Positions 24,795 through 36,129 of a DNA stretch of 64,000 bases are shown here, piece by piece (position 1 is the first letter of the stretch; each line of letters begins with the position of its first letter). Source of the stretch: Linanthus parryae (lineage: Eukaryota > Streptophyta > Magnoliopsida > Ericales > Polemoniaceae); assembly GCA_023055425.1 (NCBI GenBank), contig JALGPY010000001.1, positions 142,439,368-142,503,367 of the forward strand, given 5' to 3'. A program made the position numbers and the translations under genes. The notes beneath the pieces were generated by a model. It saw only the letters and a list, made by a program, of their open reading frames with translations, did no database searches and was not told the origin of the DNA.

Positions 24795-26300
24795 TCACCC
24801 ATCACAGTGCTTGAAGGTACCTGAGCCATTAGGGTCTATGGACAGTGAGGTAATGAGTTGTTGAGCCCATTTATCATCCTTATAGCTTGCTTGGAGCTCT
24901 GTCACCCATTTAGGAATCAACTTGGTGATGCTAGCACAGCTAGCATAATCCTTTCTCGGTAAGGCATCAGCTACTTTATTGTCTTGCCCTTTCTTGTATA
25001 CAATGTCATATGAAAGTCCTAAGAGCTTTGTGACCCACTTCTGCTGCAAAACTGTACTAATCGTTTGCTCAAGGAGGTACTTCAAACTGTGGTGATCAGT
25101 CCTTATAATAAATATAGCACCTTCCAAATAGGATCTCCATTTGGTCACTCCATGTACCAATGCTAGCTGCTCTTTCTCATAGGTTGATAACCCCAAGTGT
25201 CTAGTAGATAGTGCTTTACTAAAATAGGCAAGGGGGCGATGATCTTGTATCAAGAAAACCCTAATGCCATCATAACTGGCATCTGTCTCTAATATGAATG
25301 GCTTAGAGAAATCTGGTAATGCTAGTACAGGAGTACTCACCATTGCAGCTTTGAGTTGTTCAAAAGCTTGAGTTGCTTCAGGAGTCCATGTGAAAGCTCC
25401 CCTCTTGAGCAAGGATGTCAATGGTCTAGCAATAATGCCATATCCCCTGATAAATCTTCTGTAGTACCCTGTTAATCCCAAAAACCCCCTCAAACTCTTG
25501 ATGTTTCTGGGTTGTGGCCAAGTACCCATAGCAGCTATCTTGTGTGGATCAGCCTCCACCCCCTCTTTTGAAATTATATGACCAAGGTATTTGATCTCTT
25601 GAAGTCCAAAAGAACATTGCTTAATTTGGCAAAGAGTTGTTGTTCCTTGAGTATGCTAACACTTGTTGAAGGTGTTGTAGGTGCTGTTGCAGATTAGCAC
25701 TTTAGACCAAAATGTCATGAAAAAACACCAATACAAATTTCCTCAAAACAAGCTTGAACACTTCATTCATTAGGCATTGGAAAGTGGATGGTGAATTAGT
25801 CAAGCTAAATGGCATGACTTTGAATTCATATAACCCCTCATGTGTCCTAAAAGCTGTCTTGTAATGGTCTGGTTCCCTCATTCTTACTTGGTGATATCCA
25901 GCTCTCAAATCCAATTTATAAAGCACTTGTGCTCCCTTGAGCTCATCTAAAATTTCATCTATAATAGGGATGGGGAATTTATTCTTGACAGTTACCTCAT
26001 TGAGCCCTCTTTAATCAATTCAGAATCTCCATGTACCATCTTTCTTCTTCTCTAGGAGAACTGGAGCAGCAAAGGGGCTAGTACTGGGATGGATGATGCC
26101 ACTTGACAACATTTATTTTTTATCATCTTCTCTATTTCATTCTTTTGAATGAATGGGTATCTGTAAGGTCTCAATCATACATGCAAGGCTCCTTCCTTCA
26201 ACGGAATCTTGTGATCATGGGTTTTGGCAGGAGGAAATGATTTGGGTTCTTCAAACACCTCAGGGTATTGGTGAATCAATGTCTGTATGGGAATTGGTAC
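24795..26300 (-). pseudogene. Reverse transcriptase and RNase H region of the gypsy element
   Basis: RNase H is encoded at 25559-24795 (ILETDASYDGI, RPLAYFSKALS, FIIRTDHHSLKYLL). The reverse transcriptase palm lies at 25926-25702 ([15 protein letters not shown]; the catalytic site reads FFHDILV instead of the family's F-D-D form, so one catalytic Asp is replaced by His). The thumb and fingers are broken by frameshifts around 25560-25700 and 25930-26300. The missing Asp alone would abolish polymerisation. Confidence 0.85.
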
Positions 26301-26728
26301 TACTGTAGAGTCTGAGCTGGCTGTGATAGAATACAGTTGTGCCACCAGGCTTCCCTTGATTTTGTTGATAATATTTGTGAAGAGATTGCAGCTGAATTGG
26401 CTGTGGAGCCTTGGTGGTGGTATTGGATTGTAGTGTCAGTTCCTCCTTGGCACTGAAAGCTGAAGTCCATTTTGTTGAAGTCCAGGGAGATGGGGCTGAC
26501 CTCTTTCAACCACTGTGCTCCTAGCACCAGGTCACACCCTCCTAAGGAAAACATTCTCAGGTCTGTTTGTATAGCATGGACTTGTAGCATTAGGGTGACC
26601 TCTTTGCATTTACATTCACTCTGAATGATGCTTCCATCAGCCACCACTACTTGCATAGGTCTAGAAGTTTGAGCTTTACACCCCACCCTCCTTGTAGTGT
26701 CACAATCAATGAAATTGTGAGTGCTGCC
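26300..26728 (-). pseudogene. 3' part of the gypsy protease region
   Basis: The frame encodes STHNFIDCD, then VADG and LGGCDLVLGAQWL, which are standard features of plant Ty3/gypsy retropepsins (flap and ILG-type hydrophobic-Gly region). It continues the protease begun at 30301 on the far side of the nested insertion: the split falls right after the active-site loop. Confidence 0.8.
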
Positions 26729-27549
26729 TGTGACACCCCCACATTTCTCATGGGGAGAAACGCGGAAATGCCACTCCGCACACGAGATCGCTCTCGGGTG
26801 CAAGGAACAATGATAATAAAAAACAAACTCCAACATAGATATATATTACAAATGTCGTAATTGTCTCAAACCTAGTCTGTCATACTACATTACAAAAGAG
26901 GGAATAAAACTAAGTGTTCGACCAAACAAAAGACATTAAACATAACTACTGCATTTTTGCGTTCCCTTCTACATCGAGTTCCCTCCACCTATACCTGCGG
27001 GGGAAAGAAAACAAAAACTGCAGTTTTCCGAAAGTCAACAAGAAATGATGAGTGAGGTATACCTTAGCATGTAAAAATAGGAAATGCTAAGATAGGCTGA
27101 TGAGACACGTGTTAAATAAAATGAGAGTAATAGAGTATAAGTACCATCAAAATTTCAAGAACAAGCAACAATATTACCAAACAATTATTGTTTCTCACAT
27201 AACCGATCTGTTTACCAAGATGTGTTCCTGAAACTCAATACGTCGAAAGTAATAGCGATTTCCACACAGATTAGTCAGATTATCATTTATTTCGTTCACA
27301 GTACCCGGGTAGACCTGTGACCACATCAGACATTCTAGACCTTAAGTGTTGCAACACCCTCCTAAGAGCGTCAATCAAAGGAGTGGTATCTAGAAGCAGT
27401 ACTCCAGCCTACGGCGAAAGGAGTCTGGGTGCACGTAGTGCCATATCTTTAAGGACCAAAGCCCAGGGAATCATCACCCGTAATGAATTTAGGGACTGGT
27501 GCCCAGGGAATTAAACACGACAACTGCTTCCGGTACATGCGAATCATTT

Positions 27550-27775
27550 TTACTTTATTCCGGGGATCGAACCCGAATATCTCTTTAGGGACTAAGCCCA
27601 GGGAATCATCACCCAATATAAGTAACTCCGAGATCGAACCCGATTATCTCTTTAGGGACTAAGCCCAGGGAATCATCACCCAATATGAGTAACTCCGGGG
27701 ATCGAAACCGATTATCTCCTTAGGGACTAAGCCCAGGGAATCATTACCCAATATAAGTAACATCACTGGTTCGTA
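27550..27775. repeat. Tandem repeat of about 70 bp, three copies
   Basis: The unit contains TTTAGGGACTAAGCCCAGGG, then AATCATCACCCAATATAAG, then CTCCGGGGATCGAACCCGA. Copies 1 to 3 start near 27580, 27650 and 27720 and differ by a few bases. Shorter related words (GGACCAAAGCCCAGGGAATC, GGGACTGGTGCCCAGGG) lie just before, at 27450-27510, so the array may be longer and decayed. Confidence 0.85.
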
Positions 27776-29219
27776 TTATGATTTATGATCAAGTGTGACA
27801 AGTATTCCAAGCTCAAATAATATCTTGAAGATTTGAAAACAATCAAAACACATTTATCAAGTAAGGGATTAAGCAAGTAGTTGACATGAAAGAAGCTAGC
27901 ACGCAAAACTAAGCATGTAACTCACCTCAAGTCGATATTATAGTTAGTACGAAGAGGCGTCGACGAAGTCTATGTCCACGAATCCGTCTCCTACAGTTAC
28001 CAATATTCTAATTACAACCAAGTTACTTCTAAAAAGAATGCACTTATACTATATAGATGCTCGGCTTGGTCGCGTGACTATCTCCAAAATAATTATTTTA
28101 AGGAGACATATGTATTCAATAAGACTTTAACTCGCTTATTAATAAAAGATTAGTATTTCATTTCATATTTCTTAAGAAAATAAATTGACGCTTTAAAATA
28201 TTGACAAGACATTATTTGACAACTATTTATCTAAACTAATTATGAGAAATTAGGATTTTTATTAAAACAACAATTATGAAATCTTTTCCTAATATTCTCC
28301 AACTTATAACTAATTAATTTTATTTAATCAAAATAATATTCAATTGTAACAAGTTCATTCGTTGGTGAAGAGATTATTAAATGCTCATAATTATCTAAAA
28401 CTTACTATAAAATTAAAATGAAATTTATTTAATAATAAAACATTATTATTTATCTATCTACATGATGTAACTCTTGTTAACTCGATATTATAATTATTAT
28501 TTAGAAAGTGAATCAAAATTTTCAATTTATAGAAATTTAACTTTATTTTCACTACAATTTTTTTTCATTTATTTATTTAAAATGGTTAATTAGTTAACCT
28601 CAAATATAAATATAAATAGGTTAACAAAATGTAGTTATACAAATAATAGTGTTTAGTAAAAGGCAGGTGGCTACCCCAAACTTTTTGTTAAGTACAAAAT
28701 TACCCCCCTCATCATCTTCTTCAACCTCATCAACAACCCAACCATGAATCCAATGATTCTTTGATACCCATACAATTTTAAGGACATAGAACTCAAATTC
28801 AAGTTAATATAATGCGATTAATGACAAAAATCATCAAAATCGGATACCGAATCGTCGAGAACACAAGAAGCGGCGTTGGTCGAAGCTTCGCCGGAAATTA
28901 TGGTATTCCGGTGGGTGGGTCACCGGAATTGGAGCTTCATGGGCTCGTTCGGATCTTTAGATCGCCGGAGGAGGAGAAGAGGGACGGAGAAGGGCGTGTC
29001 GGATCTCCCGTCAGGTCTTATTTGGTGGTGGTTTGCGCCGCTCCTGTTGCTGCTTCGGTTGCTGTTTCGATCGAACAGAGAGGGAGAGAGATACAGAGGG
29101 ATCGTGTGCAGAGAGAGTGAGAGATGGGGTAGGAAGTGGCCTTGGTGGCGCTGCTTGTGTTGCCGTCGCTGCTCTGCCTTTCGCCGGAGAAAACAGAGAT
29201 GGGGAGGGAGAGAGAGACA

Positions 29220-29228
29220 GGTCGGGGG

Positions 29229-29293
<65 letters not shown>

Positions 29294-29310
29294 GCAGAGA
29301 GAAAACAGAG
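29220..29310. repeat. GA microsatellite
   Basis: An almost pure (GA)n run of about 70 bp with a few interruptions lies within the solo-LTR-like insertion. It creates long artificial open frames on both strands (Arg-Glu and Ser-Leu repeats), which are not genes. Confidence 0.9.
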
Positions 29311-29430
29311 GCAGAGAGGGGTGAGGGAGATGGACGGTGGTGATGATGGCATTGGTGGTGGTGTTGGCGATGGTGGAGGGGGTTGTCTCGTTCAGTACTG
29401 AGGGAGAATAAGAGGGTAGGAGGGGATTAA

Positions 29431-29876
29431 GGGCTAGTTTGAGAATGCTGTGGCGGTGGTAGAAAGCTGCTGTGTGAAAACACTGTAGAAAGCTGCTGTG
29501 AGTTTTTGATAAAATGTTGTTTGGTAAATATTACGTAGAAGTTGCTGTGAAATATTGATATAGTAATTTTGTGTTTGGTAAAATCAACTGTGAAGTTGCT
29601 GTGAGAGGGTAAAATGACAAAAATATATGACACGTGTCATTTCCGGAAAGATAACTATCGTTATTTAAAAAAATTGTAAGGTCAAAATCGGTTGTAGATA
29701 AATTAATCAAAAGCACTTTCTGGAAAATCATCTCCCCCCATGCTTCCTGAAAACTGCTGTGGGACAGCAGAAACTGTCCGGAAAAGCAAAAATTTTATTT
29801 TTACCAAACACACTCAAACTGCTTCTGCTGTCAGAAAGCAGCTGTGCTGGCAGCAGAAGCATTCCCAAACTCACCC
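29431..29876. mobile_element. Tourist-like (PIF/Harbinger) MITE nested in the solo LTR
   Basis: A 446-bp element flanked by TAA (29428-29430 and 29877-29879). The left end is GGGCTAGTTTGAGAATGC; the right end, reverse-complemented, is GGGTGAGTTTGGGAATGC. The interior repeats CTGCTGTG/AGCTGCTGT words in both orientations. TAA duplications and GGG(C)TNGTTTGG-type ends are diagnostic of plant Tourist MITEs. Confidence 0.85.
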
Positions 29877-30296
29877 TAACTAATGTTGAAATTATAGATT
29901 AGGTGTTAGGGTCAATTGGTCTTTGGTCTTAGTCAAATGACCAATTGGTGAATAGTCAATTGGCCAATAGAGAGTTGGGGAGAGTTTATTTGGTGCTTTG
30001 GGTGTACATCTAGTTAGATAAAATTTATTTGATGCTTTGGGTAGTATCATGAGTAAGGGGAAATTATAGTATACTTTGGTAGTACTCTAGGTAGGATAAA
30101 AAATGTATTATTTAGGTTAGTTTTAGCTAAACGAATTATAAATAAATTTAACTTTATATATAAAAATAATAATTATATATAGGCCTACCAGTTAAATCAC
30201 GGATTCGAAAATTAAGTAATTATTTCTGGCGACTCGTAACCGAACTTTACGTTTCAAATAACTAATTTACCCCTAGTGTGCAAACGGGGTATTACA

Positions 30297-31747
30297 CTGC
30301 CAAGATCTATAAGTATGTGTACTAGCTTCTTGTTGATGGTGCCAGTGATTCTGATAGTTTCAGGACCTGCATTGCCAGCCATTGCATGCAAGGAGATTCC
30401 CATTCCTGCCTCTTCAGTAGCTATTTGAGTCAACCCATCTTCTATGGTTGCTATTTGTTCTTCTTCCTCCTTTGTGAATGTTGTGTCTTCCTCCTCTTCA
30501 TCTTCTCCAATTATGAGGAAGAGTTGTTTCTGTTTGCATTTGTGCCCAGGGTTATATGCCTCATTACAAAAATAGCAGAGTTTCTTCTCTCTTTTCTCTC
30601 TCATTTCAGCAGCTGTGAGTCTCTTATATGGAGTGTGGTGTGGTGTCTCTCCTTTGAATGTGGAGTACTCTGGCTTGCCTCCCCAATTTGCTGTAGTTTT
30701 GCTTTTATTTGCTGCAGTGTAGTTGTATGGTTTCAACCATGTCTTGACACTATTCGCCATTGAACTTTGCAATTTTGTCATATGAAATTCTTGCAGTCTA
30801 GCTAGTGCCTTTGTTTGGGACAAGGTTCTGGGAAACTGCATTTGAACAGCACTCTGTATATCCTTTTTCAATCCACTTAGGAAACTGTTTAAAAAGTAAT
30901 CTTCATCTGACCAAGGGTGCAGAGCCTTGATTCTAGGTCTGAGAGTTTCAAACCTTGCTTGATATCCCCAACAATGGTGAGTTGTTGCAATTTATTGCAT
31001 TGTCCCAACAGATTCTCATGACCTGGCTGAGAGAATTCAGCACAAATCCCGCCACTAAATTGGCCCCAAGAGATTTTTCTGATGAGGCAAACTCAGATCT
31101 GAACCAACTATCTGCTTCCCCTTCTAAGTGTAGCGAAATGAAAATTAGTTTCTGCGAATCATTCGTGGCATATATGAGGAAAATCTCTCAGCTTTTTGTA
31201 ACCACCCCAGGGGATCTTCTCCCTTGAACTTTGGAAACTCAATTTTGGGTAAGGGTATGCTTGTAGTGCTGTAATTCTTCAACACACTACCAGATTCAGC
31301 AGTCTTCAGTACACTACCAATATCAGGAGATGCATTAACCCTACTTCCACTTCCCATCACACTCTCACCTCTAGTTCTGTGTGAAGGTCCTGAAAGAGAA
31401 TCCCCATTGATTACCTCAGATTCAACTGCCATTTTCTCTTTATTTTTCTGATTTGCAAGCATATTGAAACTGTTCATTAATTTCTTCAGATGATCATCAA
31501 ATTTTGCATCAATTCGTTCCAGACTGAGTTAAAAACTATTCCTCAGATTTGAGTTTTTCACCTCTATACTCCTTTTCAAATTTGCACTAATTTCTAACAG
31601 CTGGGAGTTCATACCTTCTCCCAAGCCGTGGATCCGCTCTCTGATGTCGCTCAATGTTGAATCAACATCGTTCAATTGCTCTTCCACAACATCGATCCTA
31701 GTCTCTGGATCCATATTCGCATGACTTTTATAACGAGTTTTCGACAT
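30297..31747 (-). pseudogene. gag and protease start of the gypsy element
   Basis: Frames at 31747-31529, 31477-31145 and 30871-30297 encode a gypsy Gag. The N-terminal part has helical, charged sequence; then IPLPKIEFPKFKGEDPLGWL, the conserved plant Gag core; then a zinc-knuckle-like CYFCNEAYNPGHKC followed by CKQKQLFLI. The spacing is that of the variant knuckle seen in plant chromoviruses, not the standard CCHC. The protease active loop reads ILIDLGS, with Leu where Ser or Thr is expected. A stop or frameshift separates the frames. Confidence 0.8.
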
Positions 31748-31775
31748 TTCAGTGCCCGGTACGGTTCGAAACCAG

Positions 31776-31868
31776 GCTCTGATACCACTTGACAGGACCT
31801 CCGGTGGTGAATTGTGAATTTCCGGCTGAATTTAGACGGAGTTGGAAGAAACTGAAGAAGATAACAGA
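31776..31868 (-). mobile_element. Primer-binding site and truncated 5' LTR of the gypsy element
   Basis: The + strand GGCTCTGATACCA (31775-31787) is the complement of the Met-initiator tRNA binding site, and TGACAGGACCTCCGGTGG begins the LTR's inner end four bases further on. Similarity to the 3' LTR stops after about 78 bp near 31868, where LINE sequence starts. About 390 bp of LTR, including the promoter, is missing. Confidence 0.8.
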
Positions 31869-31879
31869 TAGGGGGACAG

Positions 31880-33470
31880 GGGTCCCCCTGTCTAATCCCT
31901 CTTTCAGGCTTGAAGTAATCAGTAACCTCACCATTAATCTTCAAAGCAAAAGAAACTGTAGATTCGCATTGGTAAACCATGTCAATCCACTCTTTACAAA
32001 ATCCAAACTTTGACAGAATGTCAACTAGACAGTCCCACTCAACTCTGTCATAAGCCTTAATCAAATCCAGCTTCAAAGCCATCACTCCTTTACCATTCTT
32101 GTGAGAAATATGATGAAAGTATTCATGTGCTATAATAATATTGTCTTGGATGTATCTTTCAGGGACAAAAGCAGTATGCTCTAAAGATATAATTTTGTTG
32201 AGAACCAACTTCAACCTATTGGCCATAATTTTTGCTATAACTTTATAAGTGAATGTACAAAGAGCAATAGGCCTACATTGAAAGACTTTTTCGGGATGTT
32301 TCACCTTAGGAATAAGAGTAAGAATAGTCTTGTTAACACTTTTGAGCAGAAATCTTGTCTGAAAAAAATGATTTACAGCACTGATCAAATCCTCTTTAAT
32401 TGTATTCCACTGTGTTTGGAAAAAAATACCATTATAACCATCAAAACTTGGTGCTTTATGAGAATCAAAAGAGAAGACTACCTATTTTATCTCCTCTTCA
32501 TTAGGACTTTTGATGAGATGACTATTTTCTTCTTCTGTGATACTTGGATTGATCCCAGATAACTGATCTTCCCAATCTCTTGTACCAACTGTCTTAAAAA
32601 GTTTCTGATAAAAATCCAAAAACAAACTTCTAACTTCAGTTTCATCTTCTTGCCAATCCCCATTCTCAGCTTTAAGCTTGTTCACTCTATTGCAATGCCT
32701 TCTCTGAATAGTTGCCAAATGAAAATACTTTGTGTTCTTGTCTCCTTCTCTGATGTACTGTATTCTTGCTTTTTGTTTCCAATAAATCTCTTCTCTAGCC
32801 CAAGCATCTTCTAAATCACTTTCCAACTGAACTTGCTCTTTGTGAGTATCAAAAGAAAAGGGGAGAGTTTGAATGTGTTGAATTTGACCTTGCAATCTTT
32901 CAATTTGCTTTTTATTATTAGCAAAAGTCTCTTTACTCCACCTACATAAGCCTTGTTTACAATTGGCCAGCAGTTTTCACCACTTAAACATATCCGAGCC
33001 TTGATCATCACAAGTCCAGTTTTGAGCCACAGTAGAACCACACTCAGCATGAGCAACCCAATTTTGATCAAATATGAAATTATAGCCACTCTTCTTCCTT
33101 GTAAGACAAGTTTGGATAATCAAAGGGGTGTGATCTGAACCCATAATGAACTTCCTTTCCAAACTTGCATCAGGGTTCACCAATCCCCACTCTGCAGAGA
33201 AAAACACTCTATCTATCAGCTCCCTTACGTTACCCAGTTCCCTCTTATTTGACCAAGAGTAACTCAAACCTTGTCCAACAAGTTCTTACAACTTACAGTC
33301 ATTAACAAAGCTTGCAAATATATTCATTCTCCATGACTGTGGTCTGGTACCTCCTTGTTTATCCTCATGATGAAGAGAGTCATTACGATCCCCCGGAAGC
33401 ACAACTGGATCTTTAATGTTACATATACTTGATTTCACTTCATCCCATAATCTTCTCTCTTTGGACAACA
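31880..33470 (-). pseudogene. LINE (L1-type) fragment: endonuclease C-terminus to mid reverse transcriptase
   Basis: Reading the minus strand: the end of an AP-type endonuclease (VLPGDRNDSLHHEDKQGG and the following SHP-containing segment, 33470-33060); a linker with IREGDKNTKYFHLATIQRR (about 32760-32690); then reverse transcriptase with TLIPKVKHP, RPIAL, FVPERYIQDNIIIAHE, LKLDLIKAYDRVEW and ERGIRQGDPC (32340-31880). Frameshifts break it into at least four frames. The YADD motif and everything after it are absent because the sequence is joined to the gypsy LTR. Confidence 0.88.
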
Positions 33471-33474
33471 AAAA

Positions 33475-34200
33475 AAAGTAGCGGAAGCAAAATGAACCAA
33501 GAATTGATCTTTGCCCCCCAAAACGTGCAACTAAGACGAGAGCAACACAATTGTGAGTAGACAATAAAGTGAAATACGTGGAAACCCGAGAGGGGAAAAA
33601 CCACAGAGCCACTCACGACTCAAATCATCCACTATCAATATCAATAATGGGATACACCACTCTAGTACTAATAGAGTATAATCACATCTAAGAAACAACT
33701 ATCTTGGAATCAACAATCCCCACCAACATCAATTAGGTGAACAAGCAAAGTAGAAACTCTAACAATTGGGGATAACACAAAGAGAAGAGGAGGAGGAGGA
33801 GATCCGAACCGGTAGATTGGAAGAGCACGTCACAAGGATCAATACCCTGAAATTTGAGGCGAGACGGACAAACTTTCACCGTCGAATCTTCGCCGGAAAG
33901 GAGCTGGTCGAAGCTTTCAAAACCCAGAGCAACTCTTTGGTCTTCTTCCTTCACCCGCGATTCTGAACCTCCCATAGTCTGTGTTCACACCCACACATAC
34001 CAACACTCTCACACCGCACACATGTGATAACCAATCACATGGCTACACAATTGTCCACGTCCACACAAGTAAACGTAGAAGTAAAAACATTGAATTGTTA
34101 ATTTCCTTTTAGAAGAGAATCAGCCCTTCATTTTTGTGATTTTCATTTGAAGCTTATCAATTTCTATACTATTTTCATTCTAGAAAAAAAAATAAGAAAC
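33475..34200. other. Unassigned sequence beside the LINE, possibly an LTR fragment
   Basis: It contains TACGTGGAAACCCGAGAGGGG, then AAAAACCAC, a phrase often seen near the ends of plant Copia LTRs, followed by sequence with GGAGGAGGAGGAGATCC. No paired LTR or primer-binding site was found. The 80-codon frame at 33733-33975 (-) is not recognised. Confidence 0.3.
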
Positions 34201-34204
34201 TATT

Positions 34205-34320
34205 ATGCTAATGGATGCTAGCCCAAGTAGTAGAGCTTTTAAAAGCTCCTGCATGAGATCATGGGTTCGGTCCATCTAGACGATAAATTTGTAAGTCTAA
34301 AAAGAACTATTATCACTCTA
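34205..34320 (+). mobile_element. Possible tRNA-derived SINE fragment
   Basis: The phrase TAGCCCAAGTAGTAGAGC resembles a polymerase III A box, and GGGTTCGGTCC about 35 bp downstream resembles a B box. The spacing is that of tRNA-related SINEs. No complete cloverleaf can be drawn, so it is not a functional tRNA gene. Ends and target duplication were not identified. Confidence 0.35.
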
Positions 34321-34881
34321 AAGAATTCCAAACCAGTTTCCGTAATCTTTCAATTATTAGTTTTCCCTCCATATAATTTTTACACGAGTTTTATGTTTGA
34401 CATATTTTTTTATCATGTTAAATTGTTAAACAATATTTAATGTATTTTATTTTTCAACTTTTTTTGCTATTGAAAAATTATGAATATTAATGTATTCCAC
34501 TTGCAAAATTTTCACAACAAATGAAGTACGTTCCATAAGTATTTATCAAAATAAAATAACATACTCTATGGCTACGTTAATAGATTGATGTAATTTTCAG
34601 AAAAAAGGGATGTAATTCTCAATCCTTCGTACAATTCTAGGAAACAATTGGCATGTTCGAATGAGATTAAGTGGAGAGGTAGATGAAGGTCACAGATAAT
34701 AGATTTTCGATTAAATCTCTCCAAATACAAAAAAAACTCCGGGATTCCAGGTAAAAATCCGCGGATTTCAAGCCGGAATTCCAGATTTTTTAGCACAATT
34801 TTGGGTATTTTTTTAGAGTTCCCAATTTTTTTTAGATTGTTTTGGGTCATTATTCTAGATTGTACAAATAAAATGTGAATG

Positions 34882-35050
34882 TGTTATGAAATATTGTGCT
34901 AGTTTATTGGTGAATATCCACCACATGTTGGAATCCCATTGTATATTGTAATTGGCCCATGAGCCCAATGATACACTTATCAATACAGTTCTCCATACAT
35001 CTTGTCTCTATTTATTTGTCATCTCACATCTTGGATCTAGTTCTACAACA
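34882..35050 (+). mobile_element. 5' LTR of the decayed Copia element
   Basis: It begins TGTTATGAAATATTG and ends TTCTACAACA. Compared with the 3' LTR it lacks about 36 bp after GAGCCCA, exactly the part containing CCTATATAAAGG, the likely TATA box. By eye about nine further substitutions separate the two LTRs. Confidence 0.9.
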
Positions 35051-36129
35051 CGTAATCAGCACGATTACGCTTTTCATATGGGTTAGATCAAATAAACGAT
35101 AAAAAGTACGAACAATTTCTTTCCTCGCTATGTTCATATTCGACCAGGATTAATTAACCTAATTGCGTTGTGTGAGACAAGTTTCTTCGATGAATCTGGA
35201 TATTTTGTTTTGGAATACTGATTCCCAAACCTTTTTTTGTTAGATGCTTAATGATCTTGTACTACTAGAAAGCAGCTCTTTTCATCTTCCTAACCCGACT
35301 AAGTAGTCCGTCAGTGATGTGCTATTATTTGGAATATTATAAGAGCATGATTGATTGTTTTATGTTTGAAACCAAACAGTTTTGTTGATACTTGATATTT
35401 AGAGATATAGTGATGATTTTTTAATTCTTTTGCCTCTGCATTTTTTCAAACGGTATGTTTGGTCATTATCCCATCATGCTACTGATTTTATTTTCACACG
35501 GGAAGGGAGTCCAAAAGCATAGATAGCAACAGTTTTTTACTTTATGTTAGTTGGACTATGAAGACTATTTTAACAGAATTGTTATTGTTTGCTTGGATTC
35601 AAACTCCAACCTTTTTTTAACGGACCTCTACCTCTGTTCTATCTAGTCATGTGTGTGGGTATGATGTTCATCACTTTTTTTAATCAAAGAGAGTAATCAA
35701 ACGAAAAGTATAATTTTGACTTGATTATTCTTGTGTGATTTGTTATACACGCATGGAAGATGTTATTTTTTCTATATTTGATGCGATATCCATCACCATG
35801 TTGAGAAGACGAAAAAAATACACATCCACCGTTTGGCTACAGCCTGATCGGTTCAGCATTATTAGTCTTAGCTATGTGTATCATATATATTCTTCTTCAG
35901 CCTGTTCTTTTAATATACTATATGTTGGCTCTATGGGGATGAGTCCAAACAAAGAAAAAAAAATGTCTACCTCCTGTAAAGGCTCATGACATGGGGTGAA
36001 ATTTATTGTTTCTTACTTTATTTTGTTTACATATTACCCGTATGGTTCATATCAAAACTCCTGGAGCAGTTTTTGATCAAAGAGTATATTGTGTTTGAAG
36101 CGATTACATGCTTATAAAAATCATGTTTT

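Larger units (their letters stand above)
26729..30296 (-). mobile_element. Solo-LTR-like insertion (3.57 kb) inside the gypsy protease
   Basis: The insertion begins TGTGACACCCCC and ends GGGGTATTACA on the + strand. It is flanked by perfect 5-bp duplications CTGCC (26724-26728 and 30297-30301). I find no primer-binding site, polypurine tract or pol gene inside, so the simplest reading is a solo LTR of an element with very long LTRs; a large non-autonomous element is the alternative. It holds 70-bp tandem repeats, a GA microsatellite and a Tourist MITE. Minus orientation is inferred from the terminal sequence (TGTAATACCCCG start) and is less certain. Confidence 0.75.
23004..31868 (-). mobile_element. 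Ty3/gypsy chromovirus retrotransposon, decayed, with nested insertion
   Basis: Minus-strand order, from high to low coordinate: truncated 5' LTR (31868-31791), primer-binding site TGGTATCAGAGC at 31787-31776, gag (31747-30400), protease split by an insertion, reverse transcriptase, RNase H, integrase, chromodomain, polypurine tract, 3' LTR. The order PR-RT-RH-IN defines Ty3/gypsy. The C-terminal stretch encoded near 23620-23520 (SEATWEDYYQLKAQFPHF) is the end of a chromodomain, placing it among chromoviruses. Several frameshifts and stops mean it cannot make an intact polyprotein. The sub-clade is not determined. Confidence 0.88.

Noticed and set aside
28876..29401. Open frames of 102-155 codons, Arg/Glu-rich or Ser/Leu-rich, on both strands
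   Set aside because: They are created by the GA microsatellite and GC-rich flanks within the solo-LTR-like insertion; overlapping frames exist on both strands and none has a domain.
30386..30763. 125-codon Phe/Cys-rich plus-strand frame
   Set aside because: Antisense to the gypsy gag zinc-knuckle region.
34205..34320. tRNA gene
   Set aside because: A- and B-box-like words are present but no cloverleaf with paired acceptor stem can be drawn; a SINE relic is more likely.
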